Shown: piece after piece, positions 1 to 7,817 of the stretch
Layout: every line of letters starts with the position of its first letter
Position numbering within the stretch: the stretch's first letter is position 1
Assembly: GCA_050699055.1 (NCBI GenBank)
Contig: JBOHCT010000009.1
Span: 1 to 41,780, forward strand
DNA from: JBOHCT01 sp050699055
Lineage (GTDB): Bacteria > Actinomycetota > Actinomycetes > Streptosporangiales > JBOHCT01
Length of the DNA stretch: 41,780 nt
Direction of reading: 5' to 3'
The notes under the pieces: generated by a model
What the model was told of the DNA's origin: nothing
The model's database searches: none
What the model saw: the letters and a program-made list of their open reading frames with translations, nothing else
Program-made: the position numbers and the translations under genes

Positions 1-71
1 CCCCCGGCCAGGTCGTCCGCGAGCGCGTCGCGGACGACGCGACGTCCCCCGCACCGACCGAGCACCCGGGT

Positions 72-662
72 GTGCCGCGGCCGGCCGACGCCGGGGGGCC
101 CGGGACGAGGCGGGACCGGGGCTCCAGACCTGTCGCCGGACCGCGCACGTCGGGGACCCGGTCCAGCACTCCACAGGCGAGGCCCCGCTACTCGGGGCTT
201 CCGCTGTACAAGCAGGCGCCGTCGGGCGAGAGACCTCTCGATCTCCCCGCGGCGGCCTCTGGACTGACCGCCCGGCTTCCCGCCGAGCTACAGGAGCTGT
301 TCCGCCGCGGGGTCATCGAGGCGCTCGCGATCGTGCTCCTGGGTCTCGGGGGATTGTTGCGGCCGATCCCCGTGTGGTTCATCGGAGCGATTCTCTTGGT
401 GCTCTCACGCGAGTGGTCGCGTGTCGACAAGCTGATCGCGGGGCTCACGCCCGGGGTGGCGGTTCTTGTCGGCGGACTAGTCGTGGGCACGCAGCAAGGC
501 GGCCTCGGGGGCTTCGGCGCCTCGATCCTCAGCCAGGGGTGGATGTACTTCAAGGTCGGAGCCGTCCTTGGCGCCATGTACCTGGGTTGGCGGTCCATCG
601 GCTCGGGCGGGGCGCTCGGCACGAGGCCGTATTGGCGATACGCCCGCCCGCCCCGCCGCTAG
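72..662 (+). CDS. Hypothetical membrane protein (start uncertain, possibly beginning left of the window)
   Basis: I do not recognise a named family. From the GTG at 72 the product is 196 residues. The first ~90 are Pro/Arg/Gly-rich and low in complexity. From about residue 95 there are about four hydrophobic stretches (EALAIVLLGLGGLL, VWFIGAILLVLS, VAVLVGGLVVG and a last one near FKVGAVLGAMYLG), then a basic tail ending RRPPRR-like, so it is probably a small polytopic inner-membrane protein. The frame stays open to base 3 at the window edge, so the true start may lie upstream. Alternatively, a start nearer the first membrane segment would give a ~110-residue protein. No function is proposed. 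Confidence 0.55.
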   Translation: MPRPADAGGPGTRRDRGSRPVAGPRTSGTRSSTPQARPRYSGLPLYKQAPSGERPLDLPAAASGLTARLPAELQELFRRGVIEALAIVLLGLGGLLRPIPVWFIGAILLVLSREWSRVDKLIAGLTPGVAVLVGGLVVGTQQGGLGGFGASILSQGWMYFKVGAVLGAMYLGWRSIGSGGALGTRPYWRYARPPRR

Positions 663-739
663 TACCCGCCCGGGTCTTCCCGTGACCGGAATCCGGCGGC
701 AGGATGCCGGTAGGTCCTGGTGTACCTCAGGAGGCCGAT

Positions 740-2392
740 ATGGGCGACACGCGCACGTTCTCGTACAGTCACGGCACATCCGACACCCCGCTTCTCGGCC
801 AGACCATCGGCGAGAACCTCGAGCGCTCCGCGGCTCAGTTTCCCGACCGGGACGCCCTCGTCGACTACCCGTCGGGCCGGCGCTGGACGTACGCGGAGTT
901 CGACGCTGACCTCGACAGCCTGGCGCGCGGCCTGATCGAGTCGGGCATCGCGAAGGGCGATCGCGTGGGGATCTGGTCGCCCAACACCCCCGAGTGGGTC
1001 CTCCTGCAGTACGCGACGGCGAAGATCGGCGCGATCCTGGTCAACATCAACCCCGCCTACCGGACCCATGAGCTCGCGTACGCGCTGAACCAGTCCGGCG
1101 TGCGGCTGCTCGTGTCAGCGGAGCGCCACAAGACGAGCGACTACCGTGCCATGGTCGAGGAGGTCAGCGGCGACTGCCCGGCACTCGAGCGCACGGTCTA
1201 CATCGGCACGCCCGAATGGGCCGGGCTCATGGACGGCGGCCGCGGCGTCTCGGCCGAGACGCCGCGCGAACGCGCGGCCGGGCTGTCGTTCGACGACCCG
1301 ATCAACATCCAGTACACGTCGGGGACGACCGGCTACCCCAAGGGCGCGACGCTCTCGCACCACAACATCCTGAACAACGGTTATTTCATCGGGGAGTTCT
1401 GCGGGTACACACACTTTGACAGGGTGTGTGTACCGGTACCCTTCTACCACTGCTTCGGTATGGTGCTCGGCAACCTCGCGATCACCACGCACGGCGCGTG
1501 CATCGTGATCCCGGCGCCGTCGTTCGAGCCGAAGCCGACCTTGGACGCGGTCGTCGCCGAGCGCTGCACCTCCCTGTACGGCGTGCCGACGATGTTCATC
1601 GCCGAGCTGGCGCTGCCGGAGTTCGCGTCGTACGACCTCTCGATGCTGCGGACCGGCATCATGGCCGGCTCGAACTGTCCGGTCGAGGTGATGAAGCGGG
1701 TCATCGGCGAGATGAACATGGGCGAGGTCACGATCTGCTACGGCATGACAGAGACCTCACCCGTGTCCGCCCAGACCAGGCCGGACGACGACCTCGACAG
1801 GCGGGTGTCGACGGTCGGCCGGGTCCACCCGCACGTCGAGGTCAAGGTCGTCGACCCGGCCACCGGGCTCGTCCTGCCCTCGGGGGAGCCGGGGGAGCTG
1901 TGTACGCGCGGGTACTCCGTGATGCTCGGCTACTGGGAGGAGCCCGACAAAACCGATGAGGTGATCGACGCGGCCCGGTGGATGCACACCGGCGACCTCG
2001 CGACCATGGACGACGCGGGGTACGTCAACATCGTCGGCAGGATCAAGGACATGGTGATCAGGGGCGGGGAGAACATCTACCCACGCGAGATCGAGGAGTT
2101 CCTCTACACCCACCCGTCCGTGGCCGACGTCCAGGTCATCGGGGTACCCGACGCGAAGTACGGCGAGGAGCTGTGCGCGTGGGTGCGGCTGCGCGAGGGG
2201 GAACGCGTGGGTGCGGACGAGCTGAGGCGGTTCTGCCGCGGCAAGCTGGCGCACTTCAAGGTGCCGCGGTACGTCACGTTCGTCGACGACTTCCCGATGA
2301 CGGTGACAGGCAAGATCCAGAAGTTCAAGATGCGGGAACACTCGATCAAGGAGCTCGGCCTGCAGGCCGCGGCGGCCCAGCACCACGCCTGA
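740..2392 (+). CDS. Fatty-acyl-CoA synthetase / AMP-binding ligase, FadD type
   Basis: An ATP-dependent acyl-CoA ligase that adenylates a carboxylic acid and transfers it to CoA; a cytosolic enzyme of fatty-acid activation. The product is 550 residues, normal for the family. The AMP-binding P-loop YTSGTTGYPKG is at about 192-202, YGMTETSP at about 334, HTGDLA at about 416, and the catalytic C-terminal lysine in GKIQKFKM at about 525. The ATG at 740 is preferred over an upstream in-frame start because AGGAGG lies at 729-734. The exact acyl substrate cannot be read from sequence; the MYPTR-like conservation suggests medium or long chains (inference). A hairpin directly after the stop probably ends the transcript. 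No beta-oxidation genes are adjacent; a thiolase occurs at 30.1 kb. Confidence 0.93.
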   Translation: MGDTRTFSYSHGTSDTPLLGQTIGENLERSAAQFPDRDALVDYPSGRRWTYAEFDADLDSLARGLIESGIAKGDRVGIWSPNTPEWVLLQYATAKIGAILVNINPAYRTHELAYALNQSGVRLLVSAERHKTSDYRAMVEEVSGDCPALERTVYIGTPEWAGLMDGGRGVSAETPRERAAGLSFDDPINIQYTSGTTGYPKGATLSHHNILNNGYFIGEFCGYTHFDRVCVPVPFYHCFGMVLGNLAITTHGACIVIPAPSFEPKPTLDAVVAERCTSLYGVPTMFIAELALPEFASYDLSMLRTGIMAGSNCPVEVMKRVIGEMNMGEVTICYGMTETSPVSAQTRPDDDLDRRVSTVGRVHPHVEVKVVDPATGLVLPSGEPGELCTRGYSVMLGYWEEPDKTDEVIDAARWMHTGDLATMDDAGYVNIVGRIKDMVIRGGENIYPREIEEFLYTHPSVADVQVIGVPDAKYGEELCAWVRLREGERVGADELRRFCRGKLAHFKVPRYVTFVDDFPMTVTGKIQKFKMREHSIKELGLQAAAAQHHA

Positions 2393-2394
2393 GT

Positions 2395-2424
2395 GTTTGC
2401 GAACCGCCTGGGCGGCGTGCAAAC
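2395..2424. terminator. Hairpin between convergent genes
   Basis: GTTTGC (2395-2400) pairs with GCAAAC (2419-2424), and inside it CCGCC (2404-2408) pairs with GGCGG (2411-2415). It begins 2 nt after the stop of the acyl-CoA ligase and ends 6 nt before the stop of the opposing membrane gene, so it could serve both. There is no T-run, as is common in high-GC actinobacteria. Confidence 0.55.
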
Positions 2425-2430
2425 GCCGAG

Positions 2431-2778
2431 TCAGGTCAGGCGGACGGCCAGCCGGGACGCGATCCTGCCGGCGACGAGGTACGCGATCGCCGCGAGCCCG
2501 TAGTTGACAGTGACCCGCAGGTTGCCCTTGTCGAGCAGGAAGAGCTTCCTGAACTTCCACACGAGGGCGCGGGACAGATCGTGGACGAAGACGACGATGG
2601 CATTGTCGGGGTTGGCGTCGAAGACGACGAAGACGATGTGCAGCGCGAGGACGATCGCGCACAGGGTCGCCACGACCATGACCGCGGTCGCGAGGAGATC
2701 GACCGCTCGGGTCCCGGCGACCCGCGCGGTCCTCGCGGCGGTCCGCAGTCCCGTCCCGCTCCGCCTCTCGCGCGCCAT
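2431..2778 (-). CDS. Small conserved actinobacterial membrane protein
   Basis: A 115-residue protein with a basic N-terminus (MARERRSGTG), a strong hydrophobic segment at about residues 28-52 (LLATAVMVVATLCAIVLAL followed by HIVFVVF), a central loop containing DANPDNAIVVF and WKFRKLFL, and a second membrane segment near the C-terminus. The loop with its asparagine/aspartate-rich turn resembles a family of unnamed actinobacterial membrane proteins; I know no function. The ATG at 2778 is chosen over the GTG at 2790 because the purine-rich GGGGAGG at 2790-2796 would overlap the latter. It converges on the acyl-CoA ligase. Confidence 0.7.
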   Translation of the reverse strand: MARERRSGTGLRTAARTARVAGTRAVDLLATAVMVVATLCAIVLALHIVFVVFDANPDNAIVVFVHDLSRALVWKFRKLFLLDKGNLRVTVNYGLAAIAYLVAGRIASRLAVRLT

Positions 2779-2934
2779 CGCAGCCGGCACCTCCCCAGTC
2801 CTCCGAGTGGCGCCGAGACTAGCGCAGGAAGGGCCTACTCGTCGGTAGTTCGTGCGTTCTCAGGCGATCGAGACGGCTCAGCCTGGGTAAGAAGCATCGT
2901 GGAACGATAGAAAGTACGAGAGGAGGTAGTGAAA

Positions 2935-3387
2935 GTGGCGCAGCAGCGGTACCTCACCAATACGCGTGCCGCTAGCGAGCAGAACACGGCCTACCCACAG
3001 ACGACCTTCGCGCCGGAGACCATGGGCACTGGTGCGAAGGCGGCGCAGGGGCTGACCCTCGTCACGCTGCTCATCGGGGTCTGGATGGCGATCTCGCCGT
3101 GGATCCTGGACGTCGCGGCCGCCAGCGCGACGCCGAACAACCTCATCATCGGGATCGCGGTTGGTGTGTTCGCACTGGTCGCCATGGCGGGACTGCGGGG
3201 ATTCTCGCAGCTGCAGTGGGCGAACGTCGCGCTCGGCGGCTGGCTCATCGCCTCGCCGTTCGCGCTCGCCGCGACGTCGCTCGCGCCGGCCGCGCTGTTC
3301 GTGAACAACATCGTGTCCGGCGCGGTGATCCTGGTCCTGTCGGCGGCCGCGTCGGCGGGCTACCTCGGCCTACGGCTCTCCCACTGA
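2935..3387 (+). CDS. SPW-repeat membrane protein
   Basis: A 150-residue integral membrane protein with the SPW repeat signature: ISPWILD (first copy) and a second copy reading IASPFAL, each inside a hydrophobic helix pair. About four transmembrane segments follow a ~35-residue polar N-terminus rich in Gln/Asn/Thr. The family is widespread in soil bacteria and has no established biochemical role. Two GTG codons compete: 2929 lies only 2 nt after AGGAGG (2921-2926), while 2935 lies 8 nt after it, so 2935 is preferred. A strong hairpin downstream (3441-3467) suggests a monocistronic unit. Confidence 0.85.
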   Translation: MAQQRYLTNTRAASEQNTAYPQTTFAPETMGTGAKAAQGLTLVTLLIGVWMAISPWILDVAAASATPNNLIIGIAVGVFALVAMAGLRGFSQLQWANVALGGWLIASPFALAATSLAPAALFVNNIVSGAVILVLSAAASAGYLGLRLSH

Positions 3388-3440
3388 GATGCCGCGGGGC
3401 CGACGCCAGCGGGGTTCACCAGCAGACAGGTTAGGCAAGT

Positions 3441-3467
3441 GAAGCCCCGGCGAGTCGCCGGGGCTTC
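3441..3467 (+). terminator. Strong hairpin terminator after the SPW gene
   Basis: A perfect 12-bp inverted repeat, GAAGCCCCGGCG / CGCCGGGGCTTC, with a 3-nt AGT loop, 53 nt after the SPW stop. There is no clear T-tract, but stability and position fit an intrinsic terminator insulating the next gene. Confidence 0.75.
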
Positions 3468-3493
3468 GCCGTACCGACGTACCCTCGGAGACT

Positions 3494-4930
3494 GTGGATT
3501 ACCTCACCGTCGGCTTCGACCTCGACCTCACGCTCGTGGACTCCCGGGCGGGTATCGCCGCCGTCGCGGACGCGCTGTCCGCGGAAAGCGGCGTCCCGAT
3601 CGACACCCCGGCGATCGTCGACAGCATCGGGTCACCACTGTCGGAGGAACTGTCCCGCTGGTTTCCGCCCGATCGGGTCAGCTGGGCGGCCGATCGGTTC
3701 CGTATCTTGTATCCGGAGCTGGCCGTGCCCAGGTCCACGCTCCTGCCGGGCGCGGCGGAAGCGGTCGCGGCGGTTCGCCGGCTCGGCGGTCGCCCCGTCG
3801 TCGTGAGCGCGAAGTACGAGCCGAACGTGCGCGCCACGCTCGAGCACGTCGGCCTCGACGTCGACGAGGTCGTGGGCTCCCGCTACGGTGGCGACAAGGG
3901 CACGGCCTTGCGCGAGTACCGTACGAGCGTGTACGTGGGCGACCATCGCGGTGACATCGAGGCCGCGCGGGCGGCCGGGGCGGTCGGTGTGGGTGTCGCC
4001 ACGGGTCGGTTGGACGCCGCGGCCCTGCGATCGGCGGGCGCCGACGTCGCCCTCGCCGACCTCACAGAATTCCCCGGTTGGCTCGACGAGCACGTGCTGA
4101 ATGCCCGGCTCGCCGCCTTGGACGCCCGCCTGGTTGGTCTCGGCGACGCCCTCGTCGCGTTCTCGGGCGGCGCCGACTCCGCCTTCGTGCTCGCGGAGGC
4201 CATCAATCTCCTCGGGGCGGAGCACGTCGTCGCGGCGACGGCGGTCTCGCCGAGCCTCGCCGCGGCCGAGCTCGACGACGCCGCCGCCTTCGCCGCGGAA
4301 TACGGCGTGCGCCACGTCACCCCGCGTACGGAGGAGATGCGGCGGGAGGGGTACCGCGCGAACGCTGGCGACAGGTGTTACTTCTGCAAGGCGGAATTGA
4401 TGGACGTGCTCGGTCCGCTCGCCGTCGAGTTGCGCCTCACCACCATCGCCACCGGCACGAACGCCGACGACGTGCGTGGCGGCTTCCGCCCAGGCATCAG
4501 GGCAGCGGACGAGCGCGGTGCCGTCACCCCCTTGGCGGACGCCGGTCTCACCAAGGCCCAGGTCCGCGAGGCGAGCCGTCGCCGCGGCCTGCGTACCTGG
4601 GACAAGCCCGCGGCGGCCTGCCTGTCGAGCCGGCTCAGGTACGGCATCGAGGTGACGCCCGGACGACTCGCACGGGTCGAACGTGCGGAGGCGGCACTGC
4701 GCATGGCGCTCGAGGACGCCGGGATCTGGGCGGATAACCTTCGGGTGCGTGATCTCGGCGGCCGGGCGCGGGTCGAGGTCGACGCGCTCGTCGCGGCGAG
4801 CGTGGCGGACTGCTCGCCCGCACTGGCGGCGGTGCGGTCGGCCGGGTTCGATGCCGTCGAGGTCGATCCGCGAGGTTTTCGTTCCGGGTCGATGAATGAG
4901 CTGCTTCCCGACCCGGCGCGCTATCGATGA
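3494..4930 (+). CDS. HAD hydrolase fused to LarE-type ATP-dependent sacrificial sulfur transferase
   Basis: One uninterrupted 478-residue frame with two domains. Residues 1 to ~205 form a phosphoglycolate-phosphatase-like HAD domain: motif I FDLDLTLVDS (D9, D11), VVSAK as motif II, and YVGDHRGD (D150, D154) as motif IV. Residues ~206-478 are LarE-like: PP-loop SGGADS at 224-229, RCYFCK with C295 and C298, and ACLSSR with C376. These three cysteines match the pattern seen in LarE proteins that carry a [4Fe-4S] cluster. LarE sulfurates the nicotinic-acid-derived precursor of the nickel-pincer cofactor; LarB and LarC are not in this window. A HAD of this type next to the cold-shock gene is usual in Actinobacteria, so the LarE half is the unusual part. 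The GTG at 3494 has TACCCT at 3480-3485, 8 nt upstream, suggesting a nearly leaderless mRNA. Each domain is clear; the combined function is inferred. Confidence 0.88.
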   Translation: MDYLTVGFDLDLTLVDSRAGIAAVADALSAESGVPIDTPAIVDSIGSPLSEELSRWFPPDRVSWAADRFRILYPELAVPRSTLLPGAAEAVAAVRRLGGRPVVVSAKYEPNVRATLEHVGLDVDEVVGSRYGGDKGTALREYRTSVYVGDHRGDIEAARAAGAVGVGVATGRLDAAALRSAGADVALADLTEFPGWLDEHVLNARLAALDARLVGLGDALVAFSGGADSAFVLAEAINLLGAEHVVAATAVSPSLAAAELDDAAAFAAEYGVRHVTPRTEEMRREGYRANAGDRCYFCKAELMDVLGPLAVELRLTTIATGTNADDVRGGFRPGIRAADERGAVTPLADAGLTKAQVREASRRRGLRTWDKPAAACLSSRLRYGIEVTPGRLARVERAEAALRMALEDAGIWADNLRVRDLGGRARVEVDALVAASVADCSPALAAVRSAGFDAVEVDPRGFRSGSMNELLPDPARYR

Positions 4931-5076
4931 GCGTGACCGGTCCACCGATCAGCACTGGAGCCGCGAGCCGCAGGCGAGTGCGACCGGCAAGCACAGGCGC
5001 GGCGACGGCCCCACGACACTAGTGTTATGGATCGTCGCGAGCGGCAACCGTAGGTCCCTGCCCAACCCAAGCGAGG

Positions 5077-6861
5077 TCACCCGTGCCCACCGGCAAGGTC
5101 AAGTGGTTCGATGCCGAGAAGGCTTTCGGCTTCCTGACGCGCGACGACGGGGGCGACGTGTTCGTCCATCAGTCCGCGTTGCCTCCAGGTGTGCCGACCC
5201 TTCGGGCGGGTCAGCGGGTGGAGTTCGGTGTCGCCCAGGGCCGCCGCGGGGAGCACGCGCTGTCGGTGCAGCTCATCGAGCCGACGCGATCGGTGTCGGA
5301 AGGGCTGCGCAAGACGCCCGACGAGATGGTCGTGATCGTCGAGGACTTGATCAAGCTGCTCGACGGCGTTTCCGCGACGTACCGCAGAGGCAGGCGGCCC
5401 GACCCGTCGGTGGCCCGTAAGGTCGCCGCCGTGCTGCGGGGTGTGGCCGACGACCTCGAGTCGTAATCGCGCCGTGGTCCTATCACCCGGGCCGTTCGCG
5501 GCCATCGCCGCGGGCCGGCGAGGAGCACGGGACGCGTGTCGCCGGCGGCTCAGCCCGAGGAACGCGAGCCAGATCGCCAACCCCGCCGCGGCCAGCGCGA
5601 AGCCGAGGGTGCCGTCCGGTACCAGAGAGAGGGCGAGCCCGAGCCCGCCCCCGATCACCCACGACATCTGCAGCAGCGTCTCCGAGCGGGCGAAGGCCGA
5701 CGAGCGGGTCTCCTCGGCGACATCTCGCTGGATGGTCGCGTCGAGCCCGAACTTTCCGAGTGTCTGGGCGAATCCGCCCGCCGCGGCTACCCCGATGGCG
5801 GCGACCAGGCCGTACAGCCAGGCCCCCAGCCCGGACGCGACCATGGTCAGCGCCAGCGTCGCCAGCACGATCACGTGCGGCGCCCGCGAGCGCGCGCGAG
5901 CCCCGACGCCGGTACCGACGAGCCCGCCCACGCCCCCGGCCACGACCAGGATCCCGAGAGCGACGGTCTGCGGTACGCCGATGGTGGTGTCGGTGCGCAT
6001 CAGGAAGGCCAGAAAGAAGGTGAGGAAACCGGTGAAGGCGCGGATGCCGGCGTTGGCGCCCATGGCCTCCTTGACCACGGAACCGAGCCGTACGCGGCCG
6101 GGACGCAGCGATTCGGCGGGACGCGTTCCGGCCTCGTCTCGGGCGGACTCCACCTTGGCCGGCAGGCGAGCGGCGAAGACGATACCGGCGAGGAAGATCA
6201 GCGTCGTGACCCTGAGCATCCAGGCGGGCCCCGCCAGCCAGCCGACGATGCCCGCGATGCCGGCGCCGCAGGCCGCGCCCGCGGTCCCGCCGAGCGACAG
6301 GCGGGCGTTGGCGGTGACAAGCGTGATCTGGGGCGGCAGCACACGGGGGATGACCGCGCTGCGAGACACGCCGTAGGCCTTCGACAGCACGAGGACCCCG
6401 AAGGCCGCGGGGTAGAGCGTCACGGCGTCGGGGCCTCCGGGACCGAGCGCGCTCGCCATAGCCCAGCACAGCAGGCCACGGGCGAGCATGGTGCCGGCGA
6501 GGGCGTACCTGCGCCCGGATCGCATGCGGTCGAGCAGTGGTCCGATCAGCGGGGCGACGACCGCGAAGGGCGCGATGGTGATGAGGAGGTACAGGGCGAC
6601 ACGGCCGCGGGCCTCGTCGGTCGGCACACCGAAGAACAGCGTCCCCGCGAGCGAGAGCGCGACGAGGGCGTCGGCGCCCTGGTTGAAGGCGTGCAGCTGG
6701 ATCAGGTGGGCGAGGCCGCTGGTCCCCGCGCCGGAGGCGTTGGTGGCACGGTTGACGAACCGGCCGAAGCCGCCCGCCCCACGGCGGGCGAAGCCTCCGG
6801 TGCGGCGGGCCGCTCCCCCCACCCCTTGAGCGGCTCTAGCGGGGCCGGCCCAGAACCTCAT
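5077..6861 (-). CDS. MFS transporter, C-terminal end anomalous
   Basis: A major facilitator superfamily permease of the actinobacterial cold-shock/DUF3027 neighbourhood; substrate unknown. From the ATG at 6861 (purine tract GGGGGA 10 nt upstream) the first ~450 residues hold 11-12 hydrophobic segments, including LLITIAPFAVVAPLIGPLLD and the cytoplasmic RMRSGRRYALAG typical of MFS loop 2-3. The frame has no stop until 5077, so the last ~130 residues would be encoded antisense to the whole cold-shock gene and look non-protein-like (His/Arg/Gln-rich). The true C-terminus is probably near 5480-5500: in the adjacent frame a TGA-TAG pair lies at about 5479-5484. Either a frameshift or a lost stop extended it. 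The gene diverges from the DUF3027 gene. Confidence 0.75.
   Translation of the reverse strand: MRFWAGPARAAQGVGGAARRTGGFARRGAGGFGRFVNRATNASGAGTSGLAHLIQLHAFNQGADALVALSLAGTLFFGVPTDEARGRVALYLLITIAPFAVVAPLIGPLLDRMRSGRRYALAGTMLARGLLCWAMASALGPGGPDAVTLYPAAFGVLVLSKAYGVSRSAVIPRVLPPQITLVTANARLSLGGTAGAACGAGIAGIVGWLAGPAWMLRVTTLIFLAGIVFAARLPAKVESARDEAGTRPAESLRPGRVRLGSVVKEAMGANAGIRAFTGFLTFFLAFLMRTDTTIGVPQTVALGILVVAGGVGGLVGTGVGARARSRAPHVIVLATLALTMVASGLGAWLYGLVAAIGVAAAGGFAQTLGKFGLDATIQRDVAEETRSSAFARSETLLQMSWVIGGGLGLALSLVPDGTLGFALAAAGLAIWLAFLGLSRRRHASRAPRRPAAMAANGPGDRTTARLRLEVVGHTPQHGGDLTGHRRVGPPASAVRRGNAVEQLDQVLDDHDHLVGRLAQPFRHRSRRLDELHRQRVLPAAALGDTELHPLTRPKGRHTWRQRGLMDEHVAPVVARQEAESLLGIEPLDLAGGHG
5083..5466 (+). 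CDS. Cold-shock domain protein with C-terminal extension
   Basis: A 127-residue nucleic-acid-binding protein. The cold-shock domain occupies residues 1-66 with RNP1 KAFGFLTR (an Ala replaces the usual first Gly of GFGF) and RNP2 VFVHQSA. A helical C-terminal extension of ~60 residues (PDEMVVIVEDLIKLLDG onward) matches the long actinobacterial form of this protein, so the length is normal for the subgroup. It starts at GTG 5083. The upstream region carries CGACACTAGTGT at 5014-5025, a palindrome whose TAGTGT could be a -10 element and would give a leader of about 50 nt. The opposite-strand MFS frame reads right across this gene. Confidence 0.92.
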   Translation: MPTGKVKWFDAEKAFGFLTRDDGGDVFVHQSALPPGVPTLRAGQRVEFGVAQGRRGEHALSVQLIEPTRSVSEGLRKTPDEMVVIVEDLIKLLDGVSATYRRGRRPDPSVARKVAAVLRGVADDLES

Positions 6862-6985
6862 GGTCCCAGTGTCCCCCAACAACGACGAGAACGCGTACGG
6901 ATGTGGGCGGGCGCGGCCGACAGGACCGCCGTACTCCCCCGGGCTCTTGTTCGCCGTCTCTTGGCGCCAACCTGAGGCTATGCGG

Positions 6986-6998
6986 GACAATCGACTAC
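6986..6998 (+). promoter_or_regulatory. Putative leaderless promoter of the DUF3027 gene
   Basis: GACAAT at 6986-6991 is followed by 7 nt and then the GTG at 6999, placing the expected transcription start at or next to the start codon. The same hexamer and spacing precede the aldo/keto reductase at 16273. A TTGGCG at 6961-6966 is a possible but widely spaced -35. Confidence 0.45.
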
Positions 6999-7793
6999 GT
7001 GAGTCACACGCGATCCAAGTTCCGCGTCGACGAGGTCTGCGCTGAGGCGATCGAGACCGCCCGCGAGGCCGCCGCGGAGAGCGCCCGACCCGGCCAGCTC
7101 GGCGATCACCTTGGAGCCGAGGCCGACGGCGAGCGGCTGGTGACCCACTCCTTCGCGTGCCGTGACCCCGGGTATCACGGCTGGCGCTGGGCGGTGACTG
7201 TGACCAGGGCCGCGCGCGCCAAGAAGGTCACGGTCAGCGAGAGCGTTCTGCTTCCGGGCCCCGGCGCGATCCTGGCGCCGGAGTGGGTGCCGTGGCGCGA
7301 GCGGCTGCAGCCTGGCGACCTCGGGGCGGGCGACCTGCTCCCGACGCCGCGTCATGATGAGCGCCTCGCCCCCGGGCTCGCCGACGCCCGCGAGGAGGCC
7401 GAGCACCAGGAGTTCTGGGAACTCGGTCTCGGGAGACCGCGCGTGCTGTCCGAGGAAGGGCGCGACGTCGCCGCGGAGCGGTGGTACGACGGCGACCACG
7501 GACCCGATACGGCGATCGCGAAGGCCGCGCCCGGGCGGTGTGCGACATGCGGCTTCTTCGTGCTGCTGCAGGGACCGCTGCGGCAGCTGTTCGGGGTCTG
7601 CGCCAATGAGCAGGCCCCCGACGACGGCCGTGTCGTGTCGGCAGACCATGGCTGCGGCGCGCACTCAGAGGCGGTGGTCGTGCCTCCTGTCCGCGAGCCC
7701 GTCCCTCCCATCGTCGATGAGGTGGGATACGACGCGGTTGTCCGTCCCCAGGGATCTGTCGAGGAAGCAGACGAGCCCCTCGGCCACAGCTAG
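6999..7793 (+). CDS. DUF3027 family protein
   Basis: A 264-residue soluble protein of the actinobacterial DUF3027 family; function unknown. Features visible are EHQEFWELGLGRPRVLS in the middle and a cysteine-rich C-terminal part, CATCGFF at about 181-187 followed by FGVC and HGCGAHSE. These together could form a small zinc-binding module (inference from Cys/His spacing). The GTG at 6999 begins SHTRSKFRVDEVCAEA; the frame extends further upstream but only as non-conserved sequence, and a promoter hexamer sits just ahead. It lies between a divergent MFS gene and the sacsin-like ATPase, a placement conserved across Actinobacteria. Confidence 0.85.
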   Translation: MSHTRSKFRVDEVCAEAIETAREAAAESARPGQLGDHLGAEADGERLVTHSFACRDPGYHGWRWAVTVTRAARAKKVTVSESVLLPGPGAILAPEWVPWRERLQPGDLGAGDLLPTPRHDERLAPGLADAREEAEHQEFWELGLGRPRVLSEEGRDVAAERWYDGDHGPDTAIAKAAPGRCATCGFFVLLQGPLRQLFGVCANEQAPDDGRVVSADHGCGAHSEAVVVPPVREPVPPIVDEVGYDAVVRPQGSVEEADEPLGHS

Positions 7794-7808
7794 GGCGACA
7801 CGCCCTAG
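7790..7808 (+). terminator. Short hairpin overlapping the DUF3027 stop
   Basis: CTAGGGCG (7790-7797) and CGCCCTAG (7801-7808) form a perfect 8-bp stem with an ACA loop. It includes the TAG stop and overlaps the -10 of the next gene, so it could be a weak terminator or coincidence. Confidence 0.35.
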
Positions 7809-7817
7809 GCTCCCCCT
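7806..7817 (+). promoter_or_regulatory. Leaderless promoter of the sacsin-like gene
   Basis: TAGGCT at 7806-7811 lies exactly 6 nt before the ATG at 7818, the spacing expected if transcription begins at the A of the start codon. No Shine-Dalgarno sequence precedes the ATG. Confidence 0.65.

Noticed and set aside
2885..2890. GGGTAA as a stress sigma-factor (SigB/SigF) -10 before the SPW gene
   Set aside because: No GTTT-like -35 at the required ~15-nt spacing; the nearest GTTC is ~25 nt away.
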